DNA of 34,782 bases from Cristatella mucedo (taxonomy: Eukaryota > Bryozoa > Phylactolaemata > Cristatellidae). The DNA is taken from assembly GCA_009760855.2 (NCBI GenBank), contig WPIO01000503.1:1-34782 (forward strand), read 5' to 3'. Within the stretch, counting starts at the first letter, position 1; each line of letters begins with the position of its first letter. The position numbers and the translations under genes were made by a program. The notes under the pieces were generated by a model. That model was given only the letters and a program-made list of their open reading frames with translations, was not told the origin of the DNA and ran no database searches. Of the stretch, positions 1 through 9,771 are shown one piece after another.

Positions 1-99
1 TCTATTTTGACTTGTTACATTGCTGCTGTAGTACTTCGTAACCATGCTCTCTTGATAGTGTTGCAATTCGTGCCTCTTCTTTTAATCAGCTCTAGTTTT

Positions 100-235
100 C
101 CCAACGGTTAAGGTGCTCGCCTAAACTAAGGTGTGGCCAAGGTCGTGGCCTTGAGCCCCGACGTGTGGAGTACCTGAATAGAGATCAGGCTTTCTTAGGT
201 AGCCATGCAAATACAAATGAATTATATATATTGTA
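100..235 (+). mobile_element. tRNA-derived SINE, family A, copy 1
   Basis: The 5' part resembles a tRNA gene. A box-A-like stretch (GGTTAAGGTGCTCGCC, about 106-121) is followed by a box-B-like stretch ending in TTGAGCCCCG (about 151-160). The 3' part (TACCTGAATAGAGAT then a TTCTTAGG-type stretch) ends in an AT-rich tail near 235. Close relatives lie at 13430-13568 (minus) and 18788-18925 (plus). It has no coding capacity. This copy is the most diverged of the three, and its exact ends are uncertain. Confidence 0.6.
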
Positions 236-2830
236 TAGAGTTTTGAAATTGTCTCTCCCCTCTGCAGCAAGCATGGTGGCTTCGGAGGATTCTTTAGATT
301 GATTGTTTGACCATTATTTTCAGCCGAAAAACGACGAGAAATAAGAGATCCACGGCAACGAGGACGTAAACAAATCTCGGCAAGCAGTACGAGACTTACC
401 AAAGAAGATCGTCGGTGAATCGCATCAACACCAAGGAAAAGCACATGGTCTTGCACAAAGAAAGCGAAGACGGAGGGGCGTTATTGAAGACTACTCGGAA
501 AGAAAATCTCGTGAGCGCATCAAACCAGCAGTCGGACAATGACGAGGAGGAGCAGTCGACCTAAAAATTGTCTGCTGCCACTGCTGGCTCAGGTGGCTTG
601 CCCGGTATGCAGTTCATTCACTTAACACTAAGCACTAAGCACTAAACTCAAGTTACCTAGACCCTATACAATATAACGGGACATGTCTTACCTAAGGGGG
701 AAATATCCGGGAGGGGATGTCGGGAGGAGGAAAATGTCGTCCGGGTTGCGGACTTGTTTGTTCCAGCCGCTTTGCTTGCATTCAAACCGAGCCTTCTGTC
801 AGTTTCTTCATCGTCGTCGTCGTCTCTAAACCCCTCATCGAGCCTCATCGGTATCTTTCTTTGCCATGGATTCGCCTACGTTTCGTTCGTTATCTCTTGA
901 ACTGACCTGTTTTGAGTCGCTTGCTTCTTTCGAGTGTTCACTTGATTTTGGACTGTCTCTCATTTCCAAGGAAATAAAGCTGACACATCTTTTTACAAAG
1001 AACATTGACAGGACAGCATGTTTTGACAGCATCAGTTATGGCATGAAACCTGCGTCAACGTTGGAAATGGTTTTCACTGCTAATTTGTACCGAGTTCAAG
1101 CTGGAACTAAAAGACAAACTGGATCACACAGCTAGGATTCTCTCATCGGGTGGCAGAAGCAAGATGGAGATCTCTCTCGTTTTAGGAGTAGCTTTCTGTT
1201 TTATGCATGTGCCGTTTGGAAAGGATGATGGTCTACATATCTTTGTCTCCAGTTTTTTGTCTGGCCAGATGTCCGGCTGCTGTGTTCCGGATTGCAACAC
1301 AGCCTTTGGGTGCTTGGCTCTTTGAAAGTTCGCCCTTGTGATAAGCCTATGTTATGACTGACAATGTAGTAGCTAACCAGGCAGGCCGAATTTTGTTTTA
1401 ACTCGGCTGCGCCTTCACGGAACGTTCTGTTAGATGCTAATTTACGGAAATACTGTCAAGTCGTTTCTGAAATTGACATGTGGCCCTTCTCAGCATCAAT
1501 GGTCTGTCAAGCTGCGCACTAAAGACAAAAGCAGCCGAAGTTTTAAAAAAGGTCCTTCTGAGACCTCACCTAAATCATTCGATGAAGGTGAGCAGGTACC
1601 TACTGTATGCTTCAATAATAGCAATTCATTTAGTAATAGTGCAGTAGCTCGTAATAGTGACTAATTCAATAGAAATGAAGACATTTCAGTGGTGCCAAAA
1701 ACATTAGATCTCTTTGTGGGCACAACTTCTCATGCTGCAAAGGAAGACTATCAACTTCTGAGCACGTGCCCTGCAGCCTGGCTCAGACCCCCAGCACAGC
1801 ACGGGAATCCCCTAGTTCGTGCTGTGTCTTTGCCTTGTTATAGCATTTTTGTGCGTAGTTGGCCACTCGGCTGCATTCATCATTGCACTTTGCATTTCAG
1901 CTGGCTTGTTGTCATGCAATACACCATGCTTGTTGCCGTGCCTGCAGGCTTGCTGCTGCTGCCGCTGCTGCTGCAGCTGCTGGGTCGTTGTTGTTGAGTG
2001 GCCGCTGACAAGATTTCCACCTGCCTCTCTGTAGCTCTATGAAGACGTTTGCCTCAAGAACGCGACACTCAGAAAATGCATAGTCAAGAGCAGTACTTTG
2101 CCAGAGCTCGTTTTGAAGTTGAAATGTCAGGAAGCCAGAAAAACGAAAACCGAGCCGTTCACTCAGGCCTGGAGAGAAAGGTGAGCACCTCCTGCTCCTC
2201 CTCACTGCCTTCTGTCCTGCTCACTGCTGGTGGGGGTTAAGAAGTCTTCAGAGAACGTGATAGGCCAGAGGACAGTCGTTGCGAGCCTCGGTCTTGTCGC
2301 AGCTGCCATGCTTAGCACTGCCAAGCAATTATGTCAGTCGTGGAAGGTGCTTGCAGCAGCTACCGAGTAGGTTCGTTGTGGAAGCCCCCCTCCCTCCCCA
2401 TCCACTTTTTTGCAGCAGTGCATCCAGTGAATTGCCGGCTCGGAACCGCTTCCTATCGCTGCTCCTGTCGCCTCGTGCCCATGCAGACCGTTGTGGGTGG
2501 GTTGGAGTGTGAGAGAGAGTTTTGTAGTCAGTCTAGCTTCGAGTTGCTGTTGTCGCCATGCCGTCAGCACCTCTGAGCCGTGTCTGCCTCATACCACTGT
2601 GCCGGCAGCATCCGGGTCACGAAAAGATGTGTGGTAGATTGGAGAGGGCTCTCCCTTTGGAAGCCGTTGTTTGCGCTTTGCATCGTCGCTTGAGCAATGC
2701 AGCTTGGAGAATTGATAGTTTGCAGTTTGTGCTAGCTAGGCAGCTGCCCACATTGTCGCTGACACCGTGCATTCACCTCCGACTCACGTAGGAACGCAGT
2801 GCTCTGGAGAGAAGATTTTTGGAGCTAACA
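236..2830. other. Stretch with no supported gene; short CTG-rich tract near 1945-1985
   Basis: Open frames here are short, overlap on both strands and show no recognisable domain. A CTG/GCT-rich tract at about 1945-1985 gives poly-Leu or poly-Ala readings and is simple-sequence DNA. A frame at 1434-1664 (76 codons, Lys/Ser-rich) and one at 866-1135 could be exon scraps, but nothing in the sequence confirms this. No splice-supported gene model could be built. Confidence 0.4.
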
Positions 2831-2889
2831 TTTACCTAGGTTATCACGAAAGTAATAGTCAGTAGGTATTCTGTTGAAAAATGCAGAAT

Positions 2890-3640
2890 ATTTCAAAACC
2901 GGTTCCTGTGCTTACGTTGTCCATGCCGGTAATTTTCCTGAAAAAGTAATATCAAACCTTGGCCGCTAATAAAAAAAATATTATTTCCACTAACCATCAG
3001 GCTAACCATTATTAGTGGCAGAAAGATTTTATTAGTCCACGAATAGTTATCTGATGTCTTTATAATCGAGTTGATAGACCTTGGATCAAACGAAACCTCT
3101 CTCACTTCTGTTATTTTCTTCACTATTTTGTCTACATCGCTTTCAGTTGCAGCAACATTAGGATTACTAGGAACACCAACATTAATTATCAAATTGTTTC
3201 ACATGTTTAGCGTTGTCGGTGGAGGGCTGCCATCCAACCTAACATCTCGCTTTATTCCTCCGTAAGTCACACAAAAGTGATCAGGAAGAATAGCAGAAAT
3301 ACTAGAAGCAGTAGATCGATAAGATATAGGTAGGCTGAAGTAATGGCCCAACTGTTCGTGTTTAAGTCTCTAGTCATCGTATCACCCGCCTTACTAACGT
3401 AATTGCTAATTTGGGAAATATTAACAGTAGCTGTGGGATTTACTCCAGGCCCGACAGTAGTAGCAGCCATAAAATTGAAATCAATAGATCCGTCTCCCCT
3501 TGCTAAAAAAGTGCAAAAGCATAGCCCTTTGTAACCGCATCACTTGGGTTTACTGAGGGATGGGCTTACCTTTTAACTCGTCGGCTACAATGGTTTCAAA
3601 AATTGACTGAGGGGCCAGGCTAGAAGAGGAGAAAAGTGTT
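2890..3640 (-). pseudogene. Decayed phage-tail-fibre-like repeat gene (second relic of the virus-like element)
   Basis: Read on the minus strand, broken frames give several tail-fibre-type repeat units. One is NPSDAVTKGYAF near 3515-3550. A second is NYVSKAGDTMTRDLN near 3365-3410. A third is VGVPSNPNVAATESDVDK near 3120-3180. In phage tail fibres such units (GDTMTGxLxM, then NPxxxxDAATKxYVD) repeat along a trimeric shaft, so an adhesion or spike role in a virus is inferred. The gene is cut by frameshifts and stops, including a TGA near 3198-3202. The piece is AT-rich, like the block at 25.88-34.78 kb that holds five related genes. No polymerase or other viral gene lies beside it; a hAT relic starts about 200 bases to the right. 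Confidence 0.6.
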
Positions 3641-3839
3641 TTTTCTGTGAACTAATATAAATAAAATGTAAAAACGATGGCATGAAAATATTTGGTCTTT
3701 AACAGGCAGCCAAATACCACTGTGCTTAGTTTAGTGTTAAAATTGTTTGACAAATTTATTATCCTAATTACGTAGTAATATACTCCCATTTATTTTCAAT
3801 GGGAACAGTAATGTTGGTCTCTTTATTTTTGTAGGTGCA

Positions 3840-5775
3840 TCACTGTCTCGCGTCATATTTCTTGTGAAAAATTCTTAAGATAGATCCGAGGTAATGGTCA
3901 GTTAAATTGGATATGTGACGGGCTTTGTAAATGTTCATGATACTGAATGTCTGCTCACACACATAGGTTAAGCCAAACAACGTCAGCATCTTCTGTGCCG
4001 TCCTCCGGAGGTTTGGAAACGTGGCTTCGTTAAGTGAAGCATAAAATTCGTTCAGTTTAAGCAAGTTGAACTTCTCTTTCAATCCAGAGTGAGACTGGAG
4101 ATCTATCAGTCCCCACTGCAGCTTCTGTGGCGCCTTTTTAGGGTTTTGTGACAGGACAGGGCACCTGCTGAAGTGTCTTTACTTTTTCTAAGTTGCAGAT
4201 ACAAGGGCAGAGTTTTCCGTGCAGGTCGTCTAGAAATTTGATGTATTTCTGGGCGTTTCTGGTCGCCTCTTTCTTCATGGCTAGTGTGGGGAAATAAGTG
4301 AAAGATTCGTTTGAAATTATTCTGAAGAAAAGATTCAGCTTGGATTTGAAAAACATTTGTGCACATGTTGTGCACCAATTATTCGTTTTCTTGCAGCTTG
4401 ATGTTCTGCTCATCTACATGCGAAAGTATGTCCACGTAAAAAGCAAAGTCACAAGGCCAGTTCTTGTCACTTTGCTCAGGAAATCTTAACGATCTCCCAA
4501 TTACCTCCAAAATGCCATAATTGTCTCCTTCAGCTTACATACTCTTTGAAAGGCTTTGCCAAAACCTGGCCAGCTTATACGAGAGTGGTAAAGTACGTTC
4601 TGGTAATCTGCATCGGTTTCTTCCAGGCTCTCAGTAATCTGACTATGCTGAAGTCTCCGTGCTCGTATAAAGTTAACAAGTTTTACGACTAGATTCATGA
4701 CATGATTCAGCTGCAATATAGACTTACATTTGCATGCTGACCCTGTGCTTGTCACCCCTAACCATGTTACTCATTCTGTTTGTTTATCAAGCATGATATT
4801 ACTCACCATTCAATGGCACTTCCCTTAGTAGCAAATGTAAAGCACCTAGAGAGAGATTGAGTTTTCTGAGGGCGCTTTATCAAGTGCATTATTAATATTA
4901 TTATTACAGAACTTCTTGATGAATGATGCTGTGAAGGAAAACTAAATCCCGACCAGGATTTTTCTCTTCTACTTTTTCCTGCAGTCTTTTTAGTAGCCCA
5001 ACGTTTTCCCAGTTAAATTTGGCGATCAATTCGTGGTGACGTTGGCAAGTTTACTCCAAGGTAGCTTGATTCTCCGATGACAGCAGGCACCCGGCTATAC
5101 AAGTCCTCTTGCCTCGTTTTTTCTTTGATGGACTATAGGGTCGACAAGTTTGCTGTGAACTGTCACTAATCCCTCGGATACAAATTAGGAGCTGAGCAGT
5201 GTCTTCTAAGTCGTTATTTATTTGCATCCAGTGCTAGTGAATAAAACCCTAAGGACTCCGTCTTTTTGTTTATTTGGCTGGCTATATCTTCGTCACTAAA
5301 CTTCACAGGACGAGTCACAGTTCTGCATGATAAACTAATCATTCAATTTTGCCTTTGCTCTCCGGAAACAAGAGACCTGCTGTCTCAACCATGCATTCTT
5401 TTCAAAATTCGACTCCGATAAAAAGGCTTACTGGTCTTGGATAATTAGAATGCCAACAAAAACCTTGACTTAGTACTCGACTGTTGAATCGCAATTTGTC
5501 TGGGAAGAAGGTTATTCTGACTCTGTAAATTATACGATAATCTGTAAGCTGTAGCCGCTCGTTCTTGTGGAGACTGTTGACTGGCCTAGTTGGCATGTTT
5601 TGTGGCAAAATGACGGCTGATGTAGTATTCTTTAAAAACTGCTACAGTTTCTTGCCATATCATATATAAAGCTGTAGATCGGAGTTCAGTGAAAAAATAT
5701 TTTGCTGTCCACTCTTTATTGAACATTCTGCCCTCACTGTCTACTTTTTGTTTCTTCGGTCCGCTCATTTTTTCT
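3840..5775 (-). pseudogene. hAT transposase relic (BED finger / GTF2IRD2-like family)
   Basis: From 5' to 3' on the minus strand there are four recognisable parts. The N-terminal BED-finger region is at 5775-5586 (start MSGPKKQKVDSEG; HFATKH near the end); the second zinc Cys position reads differently (MIWQET), so the finger is damaged. A catalytic-core segment carrying SLALDA-like and HSIIHQE-like motifs lies at about 5230-4915. The insertion-domain segment (LNHVMNLVVKLVNFIRAR) is at about 4720-4660. The C-terminal hAT dimerisation domain is at 4082-3840 (FPNLRRTAQKM, FGLTYVCEQTFS). The protein would have cut and pasted its element using 8-bp target duplications, as is known for hATs. Frameshifts, stops and a LINE insertion make it non-functional. 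Family assignment is firm; exact limits are approximate. Confidence 0.75.
4725..4912 (+). mobile_element. L2-like LINE 3' end inserted in the hAT relic
   Basis: This is the 3' untranslated end of the LINE family seen at 23915-24640. It contains GCATGCTGACCCTGTGC, then TTTATCAAGCATGATATTA, then the hairpin-forming tail (AAAGCACCTAGAGAGAGATT ... GAGGGCGCTTTATC) and a short ATT-repeat tail. The hAT reading resumes directly on both sides: HSIIHQE-type residues to the right and the LNHVMN segment to the left. It is therefore a nested, 5'-truncated insertion younger than the hAT. Confidence 0.75.
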
Positions 5776-6299
5776 GAAGGGCTGAAAGTCCAAAGCGACA
5801 AAATGAAGTAGAGAGTCACCACAATGCATGATTCTCAACGGTCAATGTCTTCGAGGGGCACTATGTGCTTAGAAAAGATGCAAATTACAGCTAGGTAAAA
5901 CGATTGAGGTGTGTTTATAATAAAATTTAATTTTGAATAATATAACTTGGACGAGTTCTGCAGGCCAGATTGAAAAGCCCAACGGCCGTATATGACTGGT
6001 GGGCAGTAGTTTGCCCATGTCTACTGTGGACTGTGGTCGACGTCGACTCGACTGTCCAAGCAGTTACTCAGTTAGCCGGATCCTTGACGGTGTACGCTTG
6101 AACTGCTGGAACGGAATCAGTACAACGACGGGTCTGCAGAAACCGACTGAGCAACTAGCACGTTGCTTGCGGCGTCACCTAGTGCCATTATAGGTTACCG
6201 TGTACGATCCTCCCAGTAGACTTGTTTAGTTCCCCTATTGCTAATGGCGCATACGATATTATCAAGAGGTTAAACCTGACGGCCGCTAATCCTACCCTA

Positions 6300-6485
6300 G
6301 TTGTAATGGCTCACAAGGTAAGGTGGTTGCGTTTCACGACATCTGCCCAAGGACACGGGTTCAAATCCTGCGGTGGGCGATCCTTCATCGCCTGTGAAAG
6401 CTGTAGTGATAACCGTAAATGCTTTTCTGCCACTATACAAAAACGGCTGTTATGTCAGCTAGTATTTCTTTCTATCTCAGCATTG
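6300..6485 (+). mobile_element. Short interspersed repeat, family B, copy 1 (tRNA-like box B)
   Basis: It contains GGGTTCAAATCCTGCGGTGG (about 6357-6376), a good polymerase III box-B match, about 50 bases after a box-A-like TGGCTCACAAGGTAAGG. The body (GTAGTGATAACCGTAAATGC ... CAGCTAGTATTTCT) is repeated in diverged form near 7850-7930 and 8360-8490. That supports a SINE family rather than a real tRNA gene. Ends are approximate. Confidence 0.5.
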
Positions 6486-7844
6486 TGGTGAGCAGCGGCA
6501 TTGCTTCAGCATGGCGTGACTTGGCGGGAAACACCCTCTGACTCCTGGAACTCGGCCACAAGTTAACAAACATCTTTTCTCCACCATGAGCATAGGATTT
6601 ACGGGAAGTGTGCTGTTTTAAAATCCTTAAAGCCCAAAAACGGGCTACTAGCGAACTGCTTGACTTACTTGAGATTATTCTTTTTGGTCCATATTTTCAT
6701 TGAAATTTCAACGGTGCATGAGAATAAAAGATTTGCTTCGATCGTGTTGTGCCTTTTCTTTATTGATAGGGATACGGTGGTGATTGTCGGCCGTCTGGGT
6801 CAGTTCAACGGCCTTGCCTTAGAGACATCACTCACTTAGTGTTGTCATGGGACATTCATCCAGAGGCGAATTGTTCGCTGGCGTTTGGTTTCGCTGGTTT
6901 GCTATAGTTTTAGACGACGTATCGTGCGGTCGAACATTCGATCGTAGTAAGAAGAAAAGCAAAAGTCCTTGCCAAGGCAGGTTTTCTTCAAAAGTAATAG
7001 TAAGCATGGCTCAAACGGACGGTCAAACTTGCTAATTGAAACGGTCGATGACAATCGTTGTTTGTCTTCTGCCAAAATATAAGTCAGTCTTTTTGCCTTT
7101 CCCGTGTCTTCTCTTGTTCCTCGATCTATAGGAAAACCGCACGTCGTTCCTTGTGACCTGTTGAGCTCCGTCGCTACAATTTGTGGTACCACTGGCAGAA
7201 TTTGTCCCACTCCGAATTCCTGTTTTGTCGCAGAGCTATCTCCCAGAGTCTCATTATTCCCTACTTTTATCTGCCTGTGATGGCAAGAAGTCTGCTTTAA
7301 GCATGTCGGAGAAGTGTGGCATGTGAAGTCGTAAGCCACGATGAAGGCTGACTTCATTGGTGGTACTCAGCTGTAGCTACAAGCGTTCGATGTTGAGGTG
7401 CAAAGAGCCGGCTTAGAACTTTCTGGTACTTTATTGACGGCTGGCGGCTAATGGGGGATGATGATACAGCCAGAGTCAAAAGAACGGCTCTGTTCCAGTG
7501 CGGTGCCGGTTCCCAGCTCGAATCGGCAATCCAGACATCTGGTGGCTGCAAGCTCAATTTGCTGATGTCGCAGGCAGTACGAATCTATGAGCAACTAAAT
7601 ATGCGAATACGGATCCGAGTACCACCATGACGAGGTTCGTCATGAAGAATTTTAAACACGACAAACATTTTGGAAACAAGACTAAGTTAACTTTGAAGTC
7701 AATTGATTGGATCTCTAATAGAACAATCTCTAGCCACGTGCTTTACACGTTGGTGATCATCGTGTGCCGTGATGGCACACTTGGTTGGGCGGTTACTTTT
7801 GACGATTTAGTTCTCGAGGTCTCCTTTTTGAATCTTTCGGTGTG

Positions 7845-7930
7845 CTATCCTTTAGCATCGCTACAAGCGGTGGTGATAGCCGTAACATATTTTCTGTCGT
7901 TATGTAAAGGGGCTGCTAAATCAGCTAGTA
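7845..7930 (+). mobile_element. Short interspersed repeat, family B, copy 2 (body only)
   Basis: The segment GTGGTGATAGCCGTAAC through CAGCTAGTATTTTG matches the body of the copy at 6300-6485 with scattered substitutions. The tRNA-like head is not clear here. A box-B-like GGGATCGAGTCC lies just after it at about 7955. Confidence 0.4.
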
Positions 7931-8354
7931 TTTTGCTATATTTTAGGCCACAGGGATCGAGTCCATGACATTGATCATTAAAGGCCTGCACCTTAATTGT
8001 GGGCGAGGCCAGGCACTGAGAGAACCTGCTGCTGTTGTAACATGCCCATGTCTATTACTTTTCTTAGCCCTAACTGAAGATGTGAGAAACGAAGGGATCG
8101 TTTTTCTGGTGTGATTATTGTCACTTCAGAGCCTGCGATTTTTGTATTCGCTTCGATATAACTGTATAAACGGGTCGTGGTTATGAACTCAGTCTGATGC
8201 TATAATAGCTGCTTTACTCTGAGCATGTTTCTGCTGATGTCAGTGAAACGACTCGTGTGACATTTTCATAGCGAAGTTGTAATGAAGAACCATATTTAGG
8301 AAATATTAAACGTAAAGACAATGAATACAATGAAAGGTACCCACTTTTCCTAAC

Positions 8355-8490
8355 CGAGGCTGCCGGCTAGAATTCTGCAGTAGGCGAACCTTTATAACAA
8401 ATGGCTACTAGACTAGTGGCTATGATATCCGTTAAGGCTCTTCTGTCGCTTTACATACGAAGCTGTTAAATTTGCTAATGCGATATGCCT
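8355..8490 (+). mobile_element. Short interspersed repeat, family B, copy 3
   Basis: The order CTGCAGTAGGCGAACC, then GTGGCTATGATATCCGTTAA, then CTGTCGCTTTACATACGAAG follows the same order as the copy at 6300-6485. Here the box-B region is degraded (GGCTAGAATTC where GGGTTCAAATCC is expected). It is non-coding. Confidence 0.45.
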
Positions 8491-8685
8491 CATAGTGTGC
8501 TTTATGGATTTGCAAAGCGCTACGTATCACTTTCATATTCAGCGACCGTTTTGAGGACAGCACATTTTTGGCAATGTGAGGAAGTTCTACATATGACGAT
8601 TTACTAATTGCTTCTTCTGCGAAAGATTGAGTTCGCTTTCATGCAAGCACACTTCTCGTGGCTACAGCCATGCAGCTAGCGGTTG

Positions 8686-8775
8686 CCTAATAATAATAAT
8701 AATAATGCACTTGACAAAGCATCCTCACAGAACTTAATATCTTTCTAGGCGCTTTACAGCAGCTTTTCGTGGAAG
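8686..8775 (-). mobile_element. L2-like LINE 3' tail fragment
   Basis: A TAA-repeat (about 8688-8705) is followed by TGCACTTGACAAAGC and TTTCTAGGCGCTTTAC. This is the reverse complement of the LINE 3' hairpin tail found elsewhere in the window. Only the terminal 90 bases are present. Confidence 0.65.
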
Positions 8776-8942
8776 AGAATGAACTTTTTGTACTAACCCG
8801 CTCTGTGAATCAGTAGTTCGCCTATGGGTGTATGGTCAGCTAAGTAACCTGCTGAATTTGCCGAGTTCTTGCGTGACTATTTAGTTTATTGCTAGACCAG
8901 TAAGACCGAATCGGTGGTAAAATGCATGGAAGAAGGTGATAT

Positions 8943-9350
8943 TAATCGTATTGATACGCTTAATAAAGCGCCCTCAGATAACTCGATCTCCTTCTAGGCG
9001 CTTTGCATTTGCTGTACAGGAAGCACGATCGAATGGTTAGTAGTATCATGATTGATAAACAAGAATAATATGTCAAGGAGTGACATGCACACGGTCAGCA
9101 CGCAAGTGTGGTTAGTTGCAGAACGTAACAGAATCAGCACACATAAGTAGATAGGACTAATAATAGGTACACATTAAAAGCTGTTGTAAATAGGTGTCTT
9201 TTGAAATCTCTTTTTAAATGTCGTCAAGTCAGGGACAGTCGTGACGCAAGTCGTGAGTGAGTTCCAGGCTTTGGGATCATAGGAACTGAAGACGCGGTCT
9301 CCAAAGGATTTGAAGTTTGTACTTCCAAAAAGTGGGTCTCCCAAACGGTA
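8943..9350 (-). mobile_element. 5'-truncated L2-like LINE copy with ORF2 C-terminus relic
   Basis: The 3' hairpin tail is at 8964-9003 (AAAGCGCCCTCAG ... TAGGCGCTTT). Then comes the 3' untranslated region and the end of a reverse-transcriptase protein read on the minus strand up to about 9350, with FGDRVFSSYDPKAWNSL and LTTFKKRF near 9290-9190. The same C-terminal motifs occur in the copies at 20952-21500 and 23915-24640. It is severely 5'-truncated, as expected of target-primed LINE insertion. Confidence 0.75.
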
Positions 9351-9763
9351 GAGCAAAAAGCCACACTAACTTGTATCGCCAGTTAATGTTTGCTGTCTCT
9401 ATTCGGACAATGCGGCACAAGATGCTAGGCAAGCAGTTCTGGATTGCTAAACAGAACGAATTCTCCAAGCAGACTCGAATCACTCAAAAAAAGGCTTACT
9501 TATTAACCTCCCTAGCTTCCAGCCTAAAAATGATGTAGCTTTTGTGCAGTAACAACTCATTCAGCATTGGTTTGAAACAGATTAAAAGTCACGTGGTTGA
9601 GTTAGACAATTTATTATATTGCAATGAAAAACTTAACTGACACGATACAGTAAGCATACTGTGTCTTTTCATGAACAAATTAGCAGCATAAACAAGGATC
9701 TGTACAAAGTCACTTTGGTATGCAGTCATAGAATCGGTCAGCCAAATCGGTGCATGGCCCATA

Positions 9764-9771
9764 CCCTAGTC
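9764..9771 (+). repeat. 8-bp target-site duplication, left copy (CCCTAGTC)
   Basis: CCCTAGTC directly precedes the hAT terminus CAGGGG at 9772 and is repeated exactly at 12479-12486 after the other terminus. An 8-bp duplication is the hallmark of hAT insertion. Confidence 0.9.

Larger units (their letters stand above)
3800..6026 (-). mobile_element. Decayed hAT-type DNA transposon (BED-finger transposase), copy 2
   Basis: The region carries a minus-strand hAT transposase relic. Its right end is likely at 6026, where the reverse complement begins CAGTAGACATGGGCAAAC and runs into a GGCCGTTGGGC-type subterminal stretch near 5975-5990. Such CAG-starting, GGCC-rich ends are typical of this hAT group. 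The left end was not located with confidence. An L2-like LINE 3' end is inserted at about 4725-4912. The element is related to, but not a recent twin of, the hAT at 9772-12478. Confidence 0.65.
6030..8685. other. Non-coding stretch holding three dispersed short repeats
   Basis: Apart from the three family-B short repeats annotated separately, I see no gene. A 151-codon minus-strand frame at 6902-7357 has no recognisable domain. A small perfect inverted repeat (GTGTGCC, 5-base loop, GGCACAC) lies at about 7762-7780. Confidence 0.4.

Noticed and set aside
1269-1323. Short plus-strand MSGCCVPDCNTAFG reading, reminiscent of a THAP zinc-finger start
   Set aside because: It stops after 18 codons and no later THAP residues follow in any frame, so the resemblance to a CxxxC start is too short.
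6350-6380. A genuine tRNA gene suggested by GGGTTCAAATCC
   Set aside because: No acceptor stem or anticodon arm could be folded around it, and the flanking sequence recurs elsewhere as a dispersed repeat.
6902-7357. Minus-strand frame of 151 codons
   Set aside because: No domain, signal peptide or repeat is visible, it has no supporting neighbours, and frames of this length occur by chance in balanced-composition DNA.
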